The notes: generated from the letters alone by a model not told the origin. A stretch of DNA of 14,250 nt from JAIYCX01 sp044351785 (GCA_044351785.1 JBILFC010000052.1:1-14250), one strand, 5' to 3'. Shown: positions 1 to 6,794, counted from the stretch's first letter. Numbers and translations are program-made.

Positions 1-11
1 TAAATCATTAT

Positions 12-65
12 ACTAATGTATATGTGCATTTACCGTGCCAATAGTTGATATACCACTACATTAGT
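12..65. repeat. 9-bp inverted repeat upstream of csrA
   Basis: ACTAATGTA (12-20) is the exact reverse complement of TACATTAGT (57-65), with 36 bp between. Nothing else in 1-140 was recognised: no gene was found, and the region may hold the end of a transcript from beyond the window edge or a distal regulatory site. A 9-bp match at this distance in AT-rich DNA could be chance. Confidence 0.25.
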
Positions 66-140
66 GATATATGCGCCGGTAGAAGGTAGGAATGAAGACA
101 TAAGGTTTTTAAATTAAGACGCTCTGATTCTTGAAACGAG

Positions 141-184
141 GTGACACACTTATTAGCTCAATCTTTAGTTTATAATTGTGTCAC
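141..184. repeat. Perfect 8-bp inverted repeat around the csrA -10 box
   Basis: GTGACACA (141-148) and TGTGTCAC (177-184) are exact reverse complements, separated by 28 bp and enclosing the TATAAT box at 171-176. The geometry (half-sites about three helical turns apart, one upstream of the -10 box and one over the expected transcription start) is what an operator for a dimeric regulator could look like. The symmetry is seen directly; regulation is inferred. Confidence 0.35.
171..176 (+). promoter_or_regulatory. Probable csrA -10 box
   Basis: TATAAT matches the sigma-70 -10 consensus 6/6. No good -35 element sits 16-18 bp upstream, so an activator or upstream contacts may be needed. Transcription would start near 182-184, giving a leader of about 35 nt before the ATG at 218. 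This also argues against using the upstream in-frame TTG at 176 as the csrA start. Confidence 0.45.
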
Positions 185-217
185 TTATGTTTTTTCCGGA
201 AGAAAATGGAGTTTCTG

Positions 218-406
218 ATGTTGGTACTGACAAGGGAGGTCGGAGAAACAATCGTAATTGCCGGCAGAATTCGAATCACTGTCACCAAAGTTCAGGGTGG
301 CAAAGTCAAGTTGAGCATTGACGCTCCACCTGATGTTCGAGTTCAGCGGAAGGAAATTGTGGATAATGGAGGTGAAGGCGAAGAGGCTGCACCCGTAGCT
401 GCCTAG
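218..406 (+). CDS. csrA: Carbon storage regulator CsrA
   Basis: Small dimeric RNA-binding protein that binds GGA motifs, often over ribosome binding sites, and controls translation or stability of mRNAs for carbon flux, motility and biofilm. The 62-residue product begins MLVLTREVGE, the family hallmark. It keeps Leu4, Arg6, the GE at 9-10, APPDV around 36-40, and Val42/Arg44/Glu46 of the RNA-binding edge (VQRKEI). The C-terminal tail is short and Glu/Ala-rich (GEGEEAAPVAA). The ATG at 218 is chosen over the in-frame TTG at 176 because the family always starts at this Met, and because GGAG (208-211) lies 6 bp upstream of it. That Shine-Dalgarno is itself a GGA motif, and a second GGA lies at 198-200, so autorepression is plausible. 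The gene stands alone, with its own -10 box and a strong structured terminator downstream. Identity is secure; the RNA targets are unknown. Confidence 0.95.
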   Translation: MLVLTREVGETIVIAGRIRITVTKVQGGKVKLSIDAPPDVRVQRKEIVDNGGEGEEAAPVAA

Positions 407-421
407 CACATCTCCAGAAAT

Positions 422-527
422 CCTGCTAACCGAAGACCTACAATCTTAGTCTAGCAGGTGCGAAGAAGGTAGAGGTTTTACACCTAATCGAAGGGACGTA
501 AGTCACTTCCTACCTTCTTTGTTTTTT
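422..527 (+). ncRNA. Structured RNA downstream of csrA: stem-loop plus three-way junction
   Basis: Two modules can be folded by eye. The first is a stem-loop: CCTGCTA (422-428) pairs with TAGCAGG (452-458), with an inner AAGA/TCTT helix (433-436/444-447). The second is a three-way junction. P1 is AAGAAGGTAG (463-472) with CTACCTTCTT (510-519), 10 bp perfect and extendable by a G-U and a C-G pair to 461/521. P2 is AGGT (473-476) with ACCT (482-485). P3 is GAAG/CTTC (490-493/506-509) and GAC/GTC (495-497/502-504) around a G-A mismatch, closed by GTAA (498-501), a GNRA tetraloop. P3 abuts P1 without unpaired bases, as expected for coaxial stacking. A T tract (518-527) follows. It could be a csrA 3'UTR-derived small RNA or only an elaborate terminator. 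No named RNA family was recognised. Confidence 0.5.
461..527 (+). terminator. Rho-independent terminator of csrA
   Basis: A 12-bp outer stem (one G-U pair) closing at 461/521 is followed by a T-rich run ending at 527, about 55-120 bp after the csrA stop. The stem encloses two smaller hairpins rather than a simple loop, which is unusual. On the minus strand no T tract follows the stem, so it should act only on csrA transcription. The remaining 528-608 stretch holds no gene. Confidence 0.65.
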
Positions 528-608
528 GAGATTCCACGCTGCACTCGCTAACACTCAGTTGCTCTGGATGGATGACAGGAACAATCTCTTGGAAAGTCAG
601 GAAATATT

Positions 609-1424
609 TTATAACCAGTGCTGGCCCTTAGGCACGTACTTCTCAGGTAAAGTCTGTTTAAAACTCTTATCCCAAGACGTAAAATAATTATATCGCACAA
701 TATGCCCTAAAGCAGCTATACCGTCCTTCCAAGTAATTTTCTTCCCTTCAATATAATTCCTTGGGAAATAACTAATGGGGACTTCAGCGATACGTAACTT
801 CAACTTACCAAGCTTCGCTGTAATCTCTGGTTCAAAGCCGAATCGATCTGACTCTAAAATAATCGATTTAATGATATCTGACTTAAAGAACTTATAACAA
901 GTTTCCATATCACTAAGATAAAGCCCTGATGCAAGATTACTTAAAGTTGTAAGAATCTTATTAACTAAGAAATGAAAAGTTCTATGCACCAACAAGCTAT
1001 TCTTATACCTTGAACCATAAACCACATCCGCTGAACCCTGCAAAATTGGATTAATAACGCTAGGAAGGTCTTTTATATCATATTCAAAATCAGCATCTTG
1101 AACACCGATAATAGTCCCTCTGGCATATTCAAAACCAGTTCTAATCGCAGAGCCCTTCCCTTCATTGATCTTTTTCTCAATCAACTTAAACTCGGATTTA
1201 AAAGAAAACTTTTTTATAATTTCTAAAGAATTATCCTTTGAGCAATCGTCGATGATCACTAACTCATGATCTACTCCAAGATTAACAGCATCAATCCGCT
1301 CTAAAAACTCTAACAAATGATCGCCTTCATTATAAATTGGAATAACTAAGCTCACCAACTGATGGGCTACCTCTAAAGGTTCAATCCTTTGAAAAGTATG
1401 AGTGTCTTGCCTAGTCCTTTCCAT
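609..1424 (-). CDS. Family 2 glycosyltransferase (polyprenyl-phosphate type)
   Basis: A GT-A fold enzyme of 271 residues, resembling dolichyl/undecaprenyl-phosphate sugar transferases such as DPM1 and the cytoplasmic domains of bacterial homologues. It would move a sugar from a nucleotide donor to a lipid phosphate at the inner face of the membrane. Visible motifs are VIPIYNE (28-33), VIIDDCS (56-62, nucleotide binding), QDADFEYD (109-116, containing the metal-binding DxD), YGSR (136-139), METCYKFF (173-180) and FGFEPEITAK (195-204). There is no C-terminal membrane segment, unlike ArnC/GtrB-type enzymes, so it is probably soluble or peripheral. It is the last gene of a four-gene operon: its ATG overlaps the upstream stop by one base (TAATG), which suggests translational coupling. 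Donor and acceptor cannot be told from sequence. Confidence 0.85.
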   Translation of the reverse strand: MERTRQDTHTFQRIEPLEVAHQLVSLVIPIYNEGDHLLEFLERIDAVNLGVDHELVIIDDCSKDNSLEIIKKFSFKSEFKLIEKKINEGKGSAIRTGFEYARGTIIGVQDADFEYDIKDLPSVINPILQGSADVVYGSRYKNSLLVHRTFHFLVNKILTTLSNLASGLYLSDMETCYKFFKSDIIKSIILESDRFGFEPEITAKLGKLKLRIAEVPISYFPRNYIEGKKITWKDGIAALGHIVRYNYFTSWDKSFKQTLPEKYVPKGQHWL

Positions 1425-2407
1425 TAGTTCGCTCCAACACTAATTAACTCTCGACCTTCTTCCTTACTAACTAGAATAATTTTATTATACCCATTAACCT
1501 GAATTAAGGTCTTTAATGAGCCTTCTAATTTGCTCTTCGCAAAGGGCGGCATTGCATCCACAGGAAAGTTTGCCAATACCACAACAACCTTATCCCCTTC
1601 TACTTTTAAAGAATCAAATTTATTTCTTAAAATCTCATGATTCATAAAATAAACCTCTACGTTCTCTAGAGGAGTCGCTCCATCTGAAACAACCTCTTTC
1701 TTCTCTTCAGTTTTATTTAAAGCAATAATCCTTTCTTTAAGAGAAGGATTTTCTTCTAACGAAATAGCCTTATCAAACAGCTTTTTCGCTTCATCCATCT
1801 TACCTGACTCTTTTAAAATTATACCCTTAGTTACAAGTGCTATTACAAATTTAGCATCTTTCACTAAAACTTCATCTACTATCTTAAGACCAGCCTCTAC
1901 ATCTCCTCCCCGCCCCTTAGCTAAAGCTAAATTAGCCCTAGCACTTAAATCATCGGGCATAAGCTTAACATACTTTTCATAGTACTCACTCGCCTTATCA
2001 AAGACTCCTACATGAAGACTTAAAGTTGCTAAGCCTAATAGCGCATCCCCTTTAGTACCATCTTTTTCAACAATTTCATTATAGATACCAGCTGAGCGCT
2101 TTAAAAAATCAGCCTCCCCCATTCCAACGCCCGCTTGAAAATACGCATTACCTAATTCCAACTTCTTCTCTAAATTCTCTGGATTGGCCTCAACCTCAGC
2201 TTCCAATTTAGTAATAAATTCTGAGAACTCAGATTGAGCATTTTTTTGCTCTTTCATATTACCATGCGCATGATCCTTAGGAAGTTTCCCTTCTGCAATT
2301 AACTTTCTCTCTGGCTCATTCTGCACATACTGACTAATGCCAACACCTCCTGCCCAAATTAAAAGTGCAAACCCTAATGCTAAAAATGTTTTCGCTGTTT
2401 GATTCAT
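1424..2407 (-). CDS. Membrane-anchored TPR protein, CcmI-like
   Basis: A 327-residue protein with one N-terminal membrane segment (about residues 7-24), a charged linker, then about four tetratricopeptide-like repeats between residues 75 and 225 (for example GNAYFQAG, ALLGLATLSLHVG with ASEYYEKYVKLMPDD, and EAKKLFDKAISLEENP). The C-terminal part, about 248-327 (VEVYFMN, VVVVLANFPVDAMPPFAKSKL), resembles the periplasmic C-terminal domain of CcmI/CycH, the cytochrome c maturation factor that presents apocytochrome to the heme ligation complex. That assignment is by pattern only, and no other ccm gene lies in the window. A generic TPR scaffold is the alternative. AGGA precedes the ATG by about 5-6 bp. 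It lies 10 bp after the FAD oxidase gene and overlaps the glycosyltransferase start by one base. Confidence 0.75.
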   Translation of the reverse strand: MNQTAKTFLALGFALLIWAGGVGISQYVQNEPERKLIAEGKLPKDHAHGNMKEQKNAQSEFSEFITKLEAEVEANPENLEKKLELGNAYFQAGVGMGEADFLKRSAGIYNEIVEKDGTKGDALLGLATLSLHVGVFDKASEYYEKYVKLMPDDLSARANLALAKGRGGDVEAGLKIVDEVLVKDAKFVIALVTKGIILKESGKMDEAKKLFDKAISLEENPSLKERIIALNKTEEKKEVVSDGATPLENVEVYFMNHEILRNKFDSLKVEGDKVVVVLANFPVDAMPPFAKSKLEGSLKTLIQVNGYNKIILVSKEEGRELISVGAN

Positions 2408-2417
2408 TTAAATCCTC

Positions 2418-3911
2418 TTACATATCAAATAAAACGCCCATATTCAGTCTAAGCTCAGGGTCTAAGGCCCTCTTAATTTCCCTTAACTGATTAAGCTCTG
2501 CTTCACTAAACTGCTCTTTAAAAAATGATTTCTTTAATCTTCCAATTCCATGCTCCGCTGACACCACCCCTCCCATCTTCACAACCTCTTTCGCTATGTC
2601 CTTATACGCTTCAAGAGCCTTAGATAGCTCTACCTCATCCTGAGGAAGAACATTTACATGTAGATGATTATCACCAACATGCCCAAAGATAGCAAATTCT
2701 AAATCTTTTTCACTAAACCTACTTCTATATACCTTAAAAACTTCCTTCAGATAATTATCAGGTACGGCCATATCCGTTGCAACCTTTCTAAGTGCGGGAT
2801 GAGATTTTTTCCTCTCAGCGATACAAGCATTTATTTGTTCAGGCACCGCATGCCTAAAAGACTTAACCTCTTCAAGCTCAGTAAAATCAGATGCCATTAT
2901 GCACTGTTCTGGATCTGCAGATATATCCATCACCAAGGCCATATATTGTTCGAAAAATTGATCTAGATCACCTACATAAGAATCTAAATCTAATTCAAAG
3001 AATACCCCACTACTCACTCCTGCCGAAAGAATGTCTGAGATCTTATTTCCAAATGGCTTTTTGGATTTAAGCGCATATTGAATAGATACTTCATCAAAAT
3101 ACTCTACCGCTAGCATATCTGCTCGGTATGAATCTCTAAGCCTACTTACAAATTCTAAAGCGATACTCTCTTCTTTAAAGAATTGGAGAAAGCCTATTAT
3201 ATTTTCAGGAATTTTTTCTAATCTCACCAAAGCCTCAGTCACCACACCAAACACTCCTTCAGCACCGATAAATAAATCTATTAAATCCATCTCTGGTTCT
3301 AGATTAGGGCCAATTGCATTTTTAATACTAGGCTTTTTTAAAGAATCTAGGCTACTCAAGCCTTTTAATGGTGCCAGATCGAATAACTTTCTATCTCCTC
3401 GCTTTATTCTGAGGCTCTCCCCTGAGGCCAATACAACACTAATTTCTTCCACCCATGATCGCATTGATCCATATCTAAAACTTCTTGCTCCTCCAGCGTT
3501 AGTCGCGATCATACCACCAAAAGAAGCCGACCTTTCAGTAGGATCAACAGGGAAAAAGTAAGTAGGCAAATTTTCTTTTAAATATTCAGCTAACTGTAAA
3601 AGCGTTACTCCGCATTGAAGTCTTACATATTTTTTACCATCTATATCTTCTATGCCAGAAATCGCCTTTAATCTTTCAAGAGAAACTAAAGCATGTGGCC
3701 TGCCACTTTCATCACCCAAAGGCACCGCTCCACCGGTAAGTCCGGTGCGTGCACCACTTATAGTTATTAATGAGTCAGAACCCACCTTATCGTTTAAGTA
3801 CTGCACTAATTCAGCTTCCGACTTAGGAAATAATATTTCATCTACAGTCTGAGCTTGGAGCTTAGACTCATCGTGAAGGTATGATTTATATTCATCAATA
3901 TTAAAACTCAT
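2418..3911 (-). CDS. FAD-linked 2-hydroxyacid oxidase (GlcD/D-lactate dehydrogenase family)
   Basis: A 497-residue VAO-family flavoprotein that oxidises a D-2-hydroxyacid (D-lactate, glycolate or D-2-hydroxyglutarate) to the 2-oxoacid. The PCMH-type FAD-binding domain spans about 20-235, with SGARTGLTGGAVP (52-64), PVDPTERSASFGG (121-133) and TNAGGARSFRYG (137-148), plus GAEGVFGVVTEA further on. The C-terminal FAD-oxidase domain carries FGHVGDNHLHVN (409-420), with His residues expected for metal/substrate binding, and SAEHGIGRLKK (451-461). Length is normal for the family. There are no iron-sulfur cysteine motifs, so a GlcF-like partner would have to be elsewhere. It starts 2 bp after the ABC transporter stop, so the two are almost certainly co-transcribed. 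The exact substrate is not readable from sequence. Confidence 0.92.
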   Translation of the reverse strand: MSFNIDEYKSYLHDESKLQAQTVDEILFPKSEAELVQYLNDKVGSDSLITISGARTGLTGGAVPLGDESGRPHALVSLERLKAISGIEDIDGKKYVRLQCGVTLLQLAEYLKENLPTYFFPVDPTERSASFGGMIATNAGGARSFRYGSMRSWVEEISVVLASGESLRIKRGDRKLFDLAPLKGLSSLDSLKKPSIKNAIGPNLEPEMDLIDLFIGAEGVFGVVTEALVRLEKIPENIIGFLQFFKEESIALEFVSRLRDSYRADMLAVEYFDEVSIQYALKSKKPFGNKISDILSAGVSSGVFFELDLDSYVGDLDQFFEQYMALVMDISADPEQCIMASDFTELEEVKSFRHAVPEQINACIAERKKSHPALRKVATDMAVPDNYLKEVFKVYRSRFSEKDLEFAIFGHVGDNHLHVNVLPQDEVELSKALEAYKDIAKEVVKMGGVVSAEHGIGRLKKSFFKEQFSEAELNQLREIKRALDPELRLNMGVLFDM

Positions 3912-3913
3912 AA

Positions 3914-5707
3914 CTACCTATCCAATAACTGATATTCAACTAAACTCTTATACAAGCCGGCCTTAAGGATTAACTCCTCATGAGTTCCCTGCTCAAGGAC
4001 TTCACCATCTTTAAGCACTATAACTAAATCTGCGTCTTTAACAGTGCTCAATCTATGTGCGATAATTAAAGTAGTTCTACCCTTAGAAACTCGTTCCAGA
4101 GCTTCTTTAATTAAGTTCTCATTCTCACTGTCAAGTGAGCTTGTAGCCTCATCGAACACTAAGAGTTTAGGATCTCTGATTAAGGCCCTAGCTATTGAAA
4201 CTCTTTGTCTCTCCCCGCCACTAAGCTGAACTCCCTTATCCCCTATTCTAGTTTGCAAACCCTCTGGTAAATTTGCAATAGTATTCTTTAAGGCTGAAAG
4301 CTCCAGAATCGAATCCAATTTATTTGATTCCACTTCCTGTAAGCCGTAAGTAATATTATCATAGATACTACCGCTAAAAAGCTGAGGTTGCTGAGGGACA
4401 TAAGCTAGAAAAGATCTATAACTTGCAAGAGATACGTTTTTTAAATCCTCACCGTTCACTAACACTGTTCCACTTGTGGGATCATATAGCCTTCCTATTA
4501 GACTAGCGAGCGTTGACTTACCTGATCCTGAAGGTCCAACCAAAGCAATCTTTTTGCCAGATGGAAAGTCTAAATTAATATTTCTTAGCGCTAAGGCATC
4601 CGGTCTACTCGGATAAGAAAAACTTACATTCCTGAATTCTATCTCGGGAGCTAGATCCAAATTTATATTTTTATTCTCATTATTAGAAATAACTCTTGGC
4701 GCACTATCTATAATCTCATACACTCTTTCTCCCGCCCCTAAAGCACTTACGAACTCAGCCCAAGCGTTAATTAAAAATCCAAATGACACAGCGACTATAG
4801 TACAATATAACAAAAAGGCTGTTAAATCTCCCATTGATAGTTTAGAATTCACCACCTGACTAACACCAATCCACATCACCACTACAATACTACAATGAAG
4901 TAAAGTAACCATAGAGGAGCTAAAAATAGCCGCTATCTTAGTTCGCTTATCTCCAATCTCATAAGCCTTATCATTAGTTGTTCTAAACTTTTCTATTTCT
5001 AAATTCTCTGAACCAAATATTTTCACCACCCTTATCGCTGTAAGAGCTTCTTCGGCCTTAGTGCTAAGTTCACCTAAAGTAACTTGAAGTTCCTTGGAAA
5101 AAAATCTTAACTTCTTTGACCACAACACACTAAACACCCCTAAAAGTGGAACGAGCAACAGTATTAAGCCTGTTAGAAATGGTGAAAGATAAAGCATTAG
5201 TGCTAATCCACCAATTACTTGAATAAGATAACGTATAACAACTGATACATTAACACTGACCCCTTTTTGCACTGCTTCGGTATCAGCTCCAAGCCTACTT
5301 AATAGATCGCCTAATTTTTGAGCGTCAAAGAATGATATGTCTTGAGATATAAGAGCTGAGTATAGTGAGCTTCTAATTTTTCTAACAACTGAAAGACCAA
5401 GTAGTTGCAACAAGTAATGTCTATAGTAAAAGCAAAGTCCTTGAACCAAAAAAAGTAAAATTAAAAATACCGATAAACTAGTAACGCTACTACTTACCTG
5501 CTCTATACTTAAATTCTGATTTAGGTATGTTTTTATAAGGTAAGGAAAAGTTAAGTTTAATCCAGCCCCGCCAAGAAGTGCTAAGGTTCCAAAGAAAAGC
5601 AAGCTCTTCTCCTCTAGTACCAACTTTATAAGTCTAGGTGCTACCTTCTTATAGGTAAGCTTATTGAATTTCGCTATTTTTGTAGGAACTGGAGTGGGAT
5701 GCGACAT
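3914..5707 (-). CDS. ABC exporter, fused membrane and ATPase domains (MsbA/ABCB type)
   Basis: A 597-residue half-transporter expected to work as a homodimer in the inner membrane. A six-helix type-1 exporter domain occupies about residues 30-325. The ATPase domain (about 355-597) has FSYPSRPD (363-370), Walker A GPSGSGKST (391-399), Q-loop glutamine near 439-440, TRIGDKG (486-492, X-loop), signature LSGGERQR (495-502), Walker B LLVFDE (515-520), D-loop SSLD and switch His551. All catalytic residues are intact. The organisation is that of MsbA and mitochondrial ABCB8/10-type exporters. The substrate is unknown; a lipid, peptide or drug-like compound is possible. It is the first gene of the operon and faces the serine protease gene across a 161-bp divergent intergenic region. 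Confidence 0.93.
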   Translation of the reverse strand: MSHPTPVPTKIAKFNKLTYKKVAPRLIKLVLEEKSLLFFGTLALLGGAGLNLTFPYLIKTYLNQNLSIEQVSSSVTSLSVFLILLFLVQGLCFYYRHYLLQLLGLSVVRKIRSSLYSALISQDISFFDAQKLGDLLSRLGADTEAVQKGVSVNVSVVIRYLIQVIGGLALMLYLSPFLTGLILLLVPLLGVFSVLWSKKLRFFSKELQVTLGELSTKAEEALTAIRVVKIFGSENLEIEKFRTTNDKAYEIGDKRTKIAAIFSSSMVTLLHCSIVVVMWIGVSQVVNSKLSMGDLTAFLLYCTIVAVSFGFLINAWAEFVSALGAGERVYEIIDSAPRVISNNENKNINLDLAPEIEFRNVSFSYPSRPDALALRNINLDFPSGKKIALVGPSGSGKSTLASLIGRLYDPTSGTVLVNGEDLKNVSLASYRSFLAYVPQQPQLFSGSIYDNITYGLQEVESNKLDSILELSALKNTIANLPEGLQTRIGDKGVQLSGGERQRVSIARALIRDPKLLVFDEATSSLDSENENLIKEALERVSKGRTTLIIAHRLSTVKDADLVIVLKDGEVLEQGTHEELILKAGLYKSLVEYQLLDR

Positions 5708-5750
5708 CTTAATTAAAATTGGCTAATGGTGCTGTGTTTTACACTATTTC

Positions 5751-5773
5751 AGAGCAAATACATAGAGCAAATA
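5751..5773. repeat. 10-bp tandem direct repeat in the divergent promoter region
   Basis: AGAGCAAATA occurs at 5751-5760 and again at 5764-5773, with CAT between (13-bp period). Read toward the ABC gene it is TATTTGCTCT twice. It lies about 44-66 bp upstream of the ABC gene start, where -35/-10 elements or an operator would be expected. It may be a regulator binding site or a chance duplication. Confidence 0.35.
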
Positions 5774-5833
5774 CTGACAGGTATAGTCGTTTATTTCTTG
5801 ATATTTATACTCGCTTCAAGGCTAAAGTTAACA

Positions 5834-5839
5834 TATAGT
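5834..5839 (+). promoter_or_regulatory. Candidate -10 box for the serine protease gene
   Basis: TATAGT matches the -10 consensus 5/6 and lies 30 bp before the ATG. The hexamer 17 bp upstream (TCGCTT) is a poor -35. An alternative -10, TATACT, lies at 5806-5811. Choosing between them needs transcript data. Confidence 0.25.
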
Positions 5840-5868
5840 CGCCAGATTAATTTTAGCACGGGGGAGCA

Positions 5869-6699
5869 ATGAAATTCAGATTCGGATACATCGTACTTTT
5901 AAGTACACTACTTTTAAATGCTTGTTCTAGTAGTGAGGATGAAAAAAATAATTCAAACAATAACAATAACGATAATTCATCACTAGATGCTTGCTCTGTT
6001 TTTGACTTAGCTCGGACAAAGATTTCAAATGGGGAAGTTTGCTCTTTCGGCTCTGCTAAGAGTCCTCTAGTTAAGATTATAGTTAGCTCTCTTGAAGGAA
6101 CTGGTCTTTGTACTGGGTCTATAATTTCTGGAAATGTTGTTCTTACTGCTGCGCACTGCTTAGAAAATAGCGTTCTTAATATTTCAGTTGAAACTTCAAA
6201 TGGGACTTTCACTGCTGCAAGTTACGAGCTAGCGCCTGGATATTTTCAAGGTGCTGGAGCTATTCCTCCTTCTAGAGATGCTGCGATAATAACGTTAACT
6301 CAGTCTACAGGTATCACGCCTATTGATGTTTTAGTAAGTGGCTCACCTAGAGTTGGAGAGGATGCTTTTATTGGAGGATTCGGGGCTGTTGATCAGGACA
6401 ATGACGGTGGCGCTATTCCAAGAGCTGGAGAGGCTGTTATTGCTGATGTTACTAGTAATCATGTTGTAATTAGGTTTCAAGGTGATCAGGCTCATCCTTG
6501 CTTTGGTGATTCAGGCGGACCACTTGTGGTTGAAAGAGGCGGTGCACCTGCTGTAGTAGGGGTTGTATCTGCTAGTAGCCCAAGCGTTGATCCGGAAACA
6601 ATCTGCGAGCCTGGAGATGAAACGCTTTATACGAGTGTGAAGGATCCTACTGTTGAGGCGTTTATTAGAAGGTTGGCTCCTGGGTTTAGCGGGGTGTAG
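5869..6699 (+). CDS. Trypsin-fold (S1A) serine protease lipoprotein
   Basis: A 276-residue secreted protease. The signal peptide ends in the lipobox LLNAC (lipidated Cys19). Ser follows at +2, suggesting outer-membrane rather than inner-membrane retention. An Asn-rich spacer follows (about 27-36, NNSNNNNNDN). The chymotrypsin-type triad is complete: TAAHC (His96), SRDAAIITL (Asp137) and CFGDSGGPL (Ser215). Likely disulfides are Cys81-Cys97 and Cys211-Cys246. The residue six before the active Ser, which is Asp189 in trypsin and sets specificity, is His209 here, so Arg/Lys cleavage is not expected. ISNGE near residue 52 resembles the IxxG start of a mature trypsin, suggesting that zymogen processing could release or activate the enzyme. 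GGGGGAG (5860-5866) is a strong ribosome binding site just before the ATG. The gene stands alone, divergent from the ABC exporter operon. Confidence 0.93.
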   Translation: MKFRFGYIVLLSTLLLNACSSSEDEKNNSNNNNNDNSSLDACSVFDLARTKISNGEVCSFGSAKSPLVKIIVSSLEGTGLCTGSIISGNVVLTAAHCLENSVLNISVETSNGTFTAASYELAPGYFQGAGAIPPSRDAAIITLTQSTGITPIDVLVSGSPRVGEDAFIGGFGAVDQDNDGGAIPRAGEAVIADVTSNHVVIRFQGDQAHPCFGDSGGPLVVERGGAPAVVGVVSASSPSVDPETICEPGDETLYTSVKDPTVEAFIRRLAPGFSGV

Positions 6700-6727
6700 G
6701 GTAAACAGGGAGAAGGGGAGTGAGGGG
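6691..6727 (+). other. Potential G-quadruplex tract over the protease stop codon
   Basis: Five G runs of at least three (6691-6694, 6699-6701, 6708-6710, 6715-6718, 6724-6727), separated by 4, 6, 4 and 5 bases, meet the usual G3+N1-7 quadruplex pattern with one run to spare. More G runs flank it (6682-6684 and 6746-6749). The TAG stop (6697-6699) contributes a G. In the RNA this would fold at the very end of the protease message and might act as a stability element or transcription block. Confidence 0.45.
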
Positions 6728-6747
6728 AGGATAGGAAAAAGAGAAGG

Positions 6748-6782
6748 GGACCCACCAGCCTTAAATCAAAGGTGGTGGGTTC
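6748..6782 (-). terminator. Hairpin terminator, best fitting the minus-strand ORF
   Basis: ACCCACCA (6750-6757) pairs with TGGTGGGT (6773-6780), extendable by two pairs outward, and CCTT (6759-6762) pairs with AAGG (6769-6772) around a single bulged G, leaving the six-base loop AAATCA. Read on the minus strand, the hairpin starts about 12 bp after the stop at 6795 and is followed by a pyrimidine-rich stretch with TTTTT. On the + strand no T run follows. It may still protect the 3' end of the converging protease message. Confidence 0.45.
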
Positions 6783-6794
6783 AAAAACGGTTGG

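Noticed and set aside
81..90. AGAAGGTAGG upstream of csrA could pair with CCTACCTTCT (509-518) in the terminator stem.
   Set aside because: It lies upstream of the predicted csrA promoter, so it would not be in the same RNA. A 9-10-base match within 500 bp is close to chance expectation.
176..217. In-frame upstream extension of CsrA from a TTG at 176.
   Set aside because: The CsrA family starts at the internal Met (218), which has a proper Shine-Dalgarno, and the TTG overlaps the -10 box.
490..509. GGGACGTAAGTC resembles part of the class I cyclic-di-GMP (GEMM) riboswitch consensus.
   Set aside because: Here these bases form one closed hairpin with a GNRA loop. The second GEMM helix and the AAACC-type element are missing, and the structure lies downstream of a gene and ends in a terminator with no gene to control.
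5853..6212. 119-codon minus-strand frame opposite the serine protease.
   Set aside because: The + strand encodes a full trypsin-fold triad and lipobox; the antisense frame has no recognisable feature.
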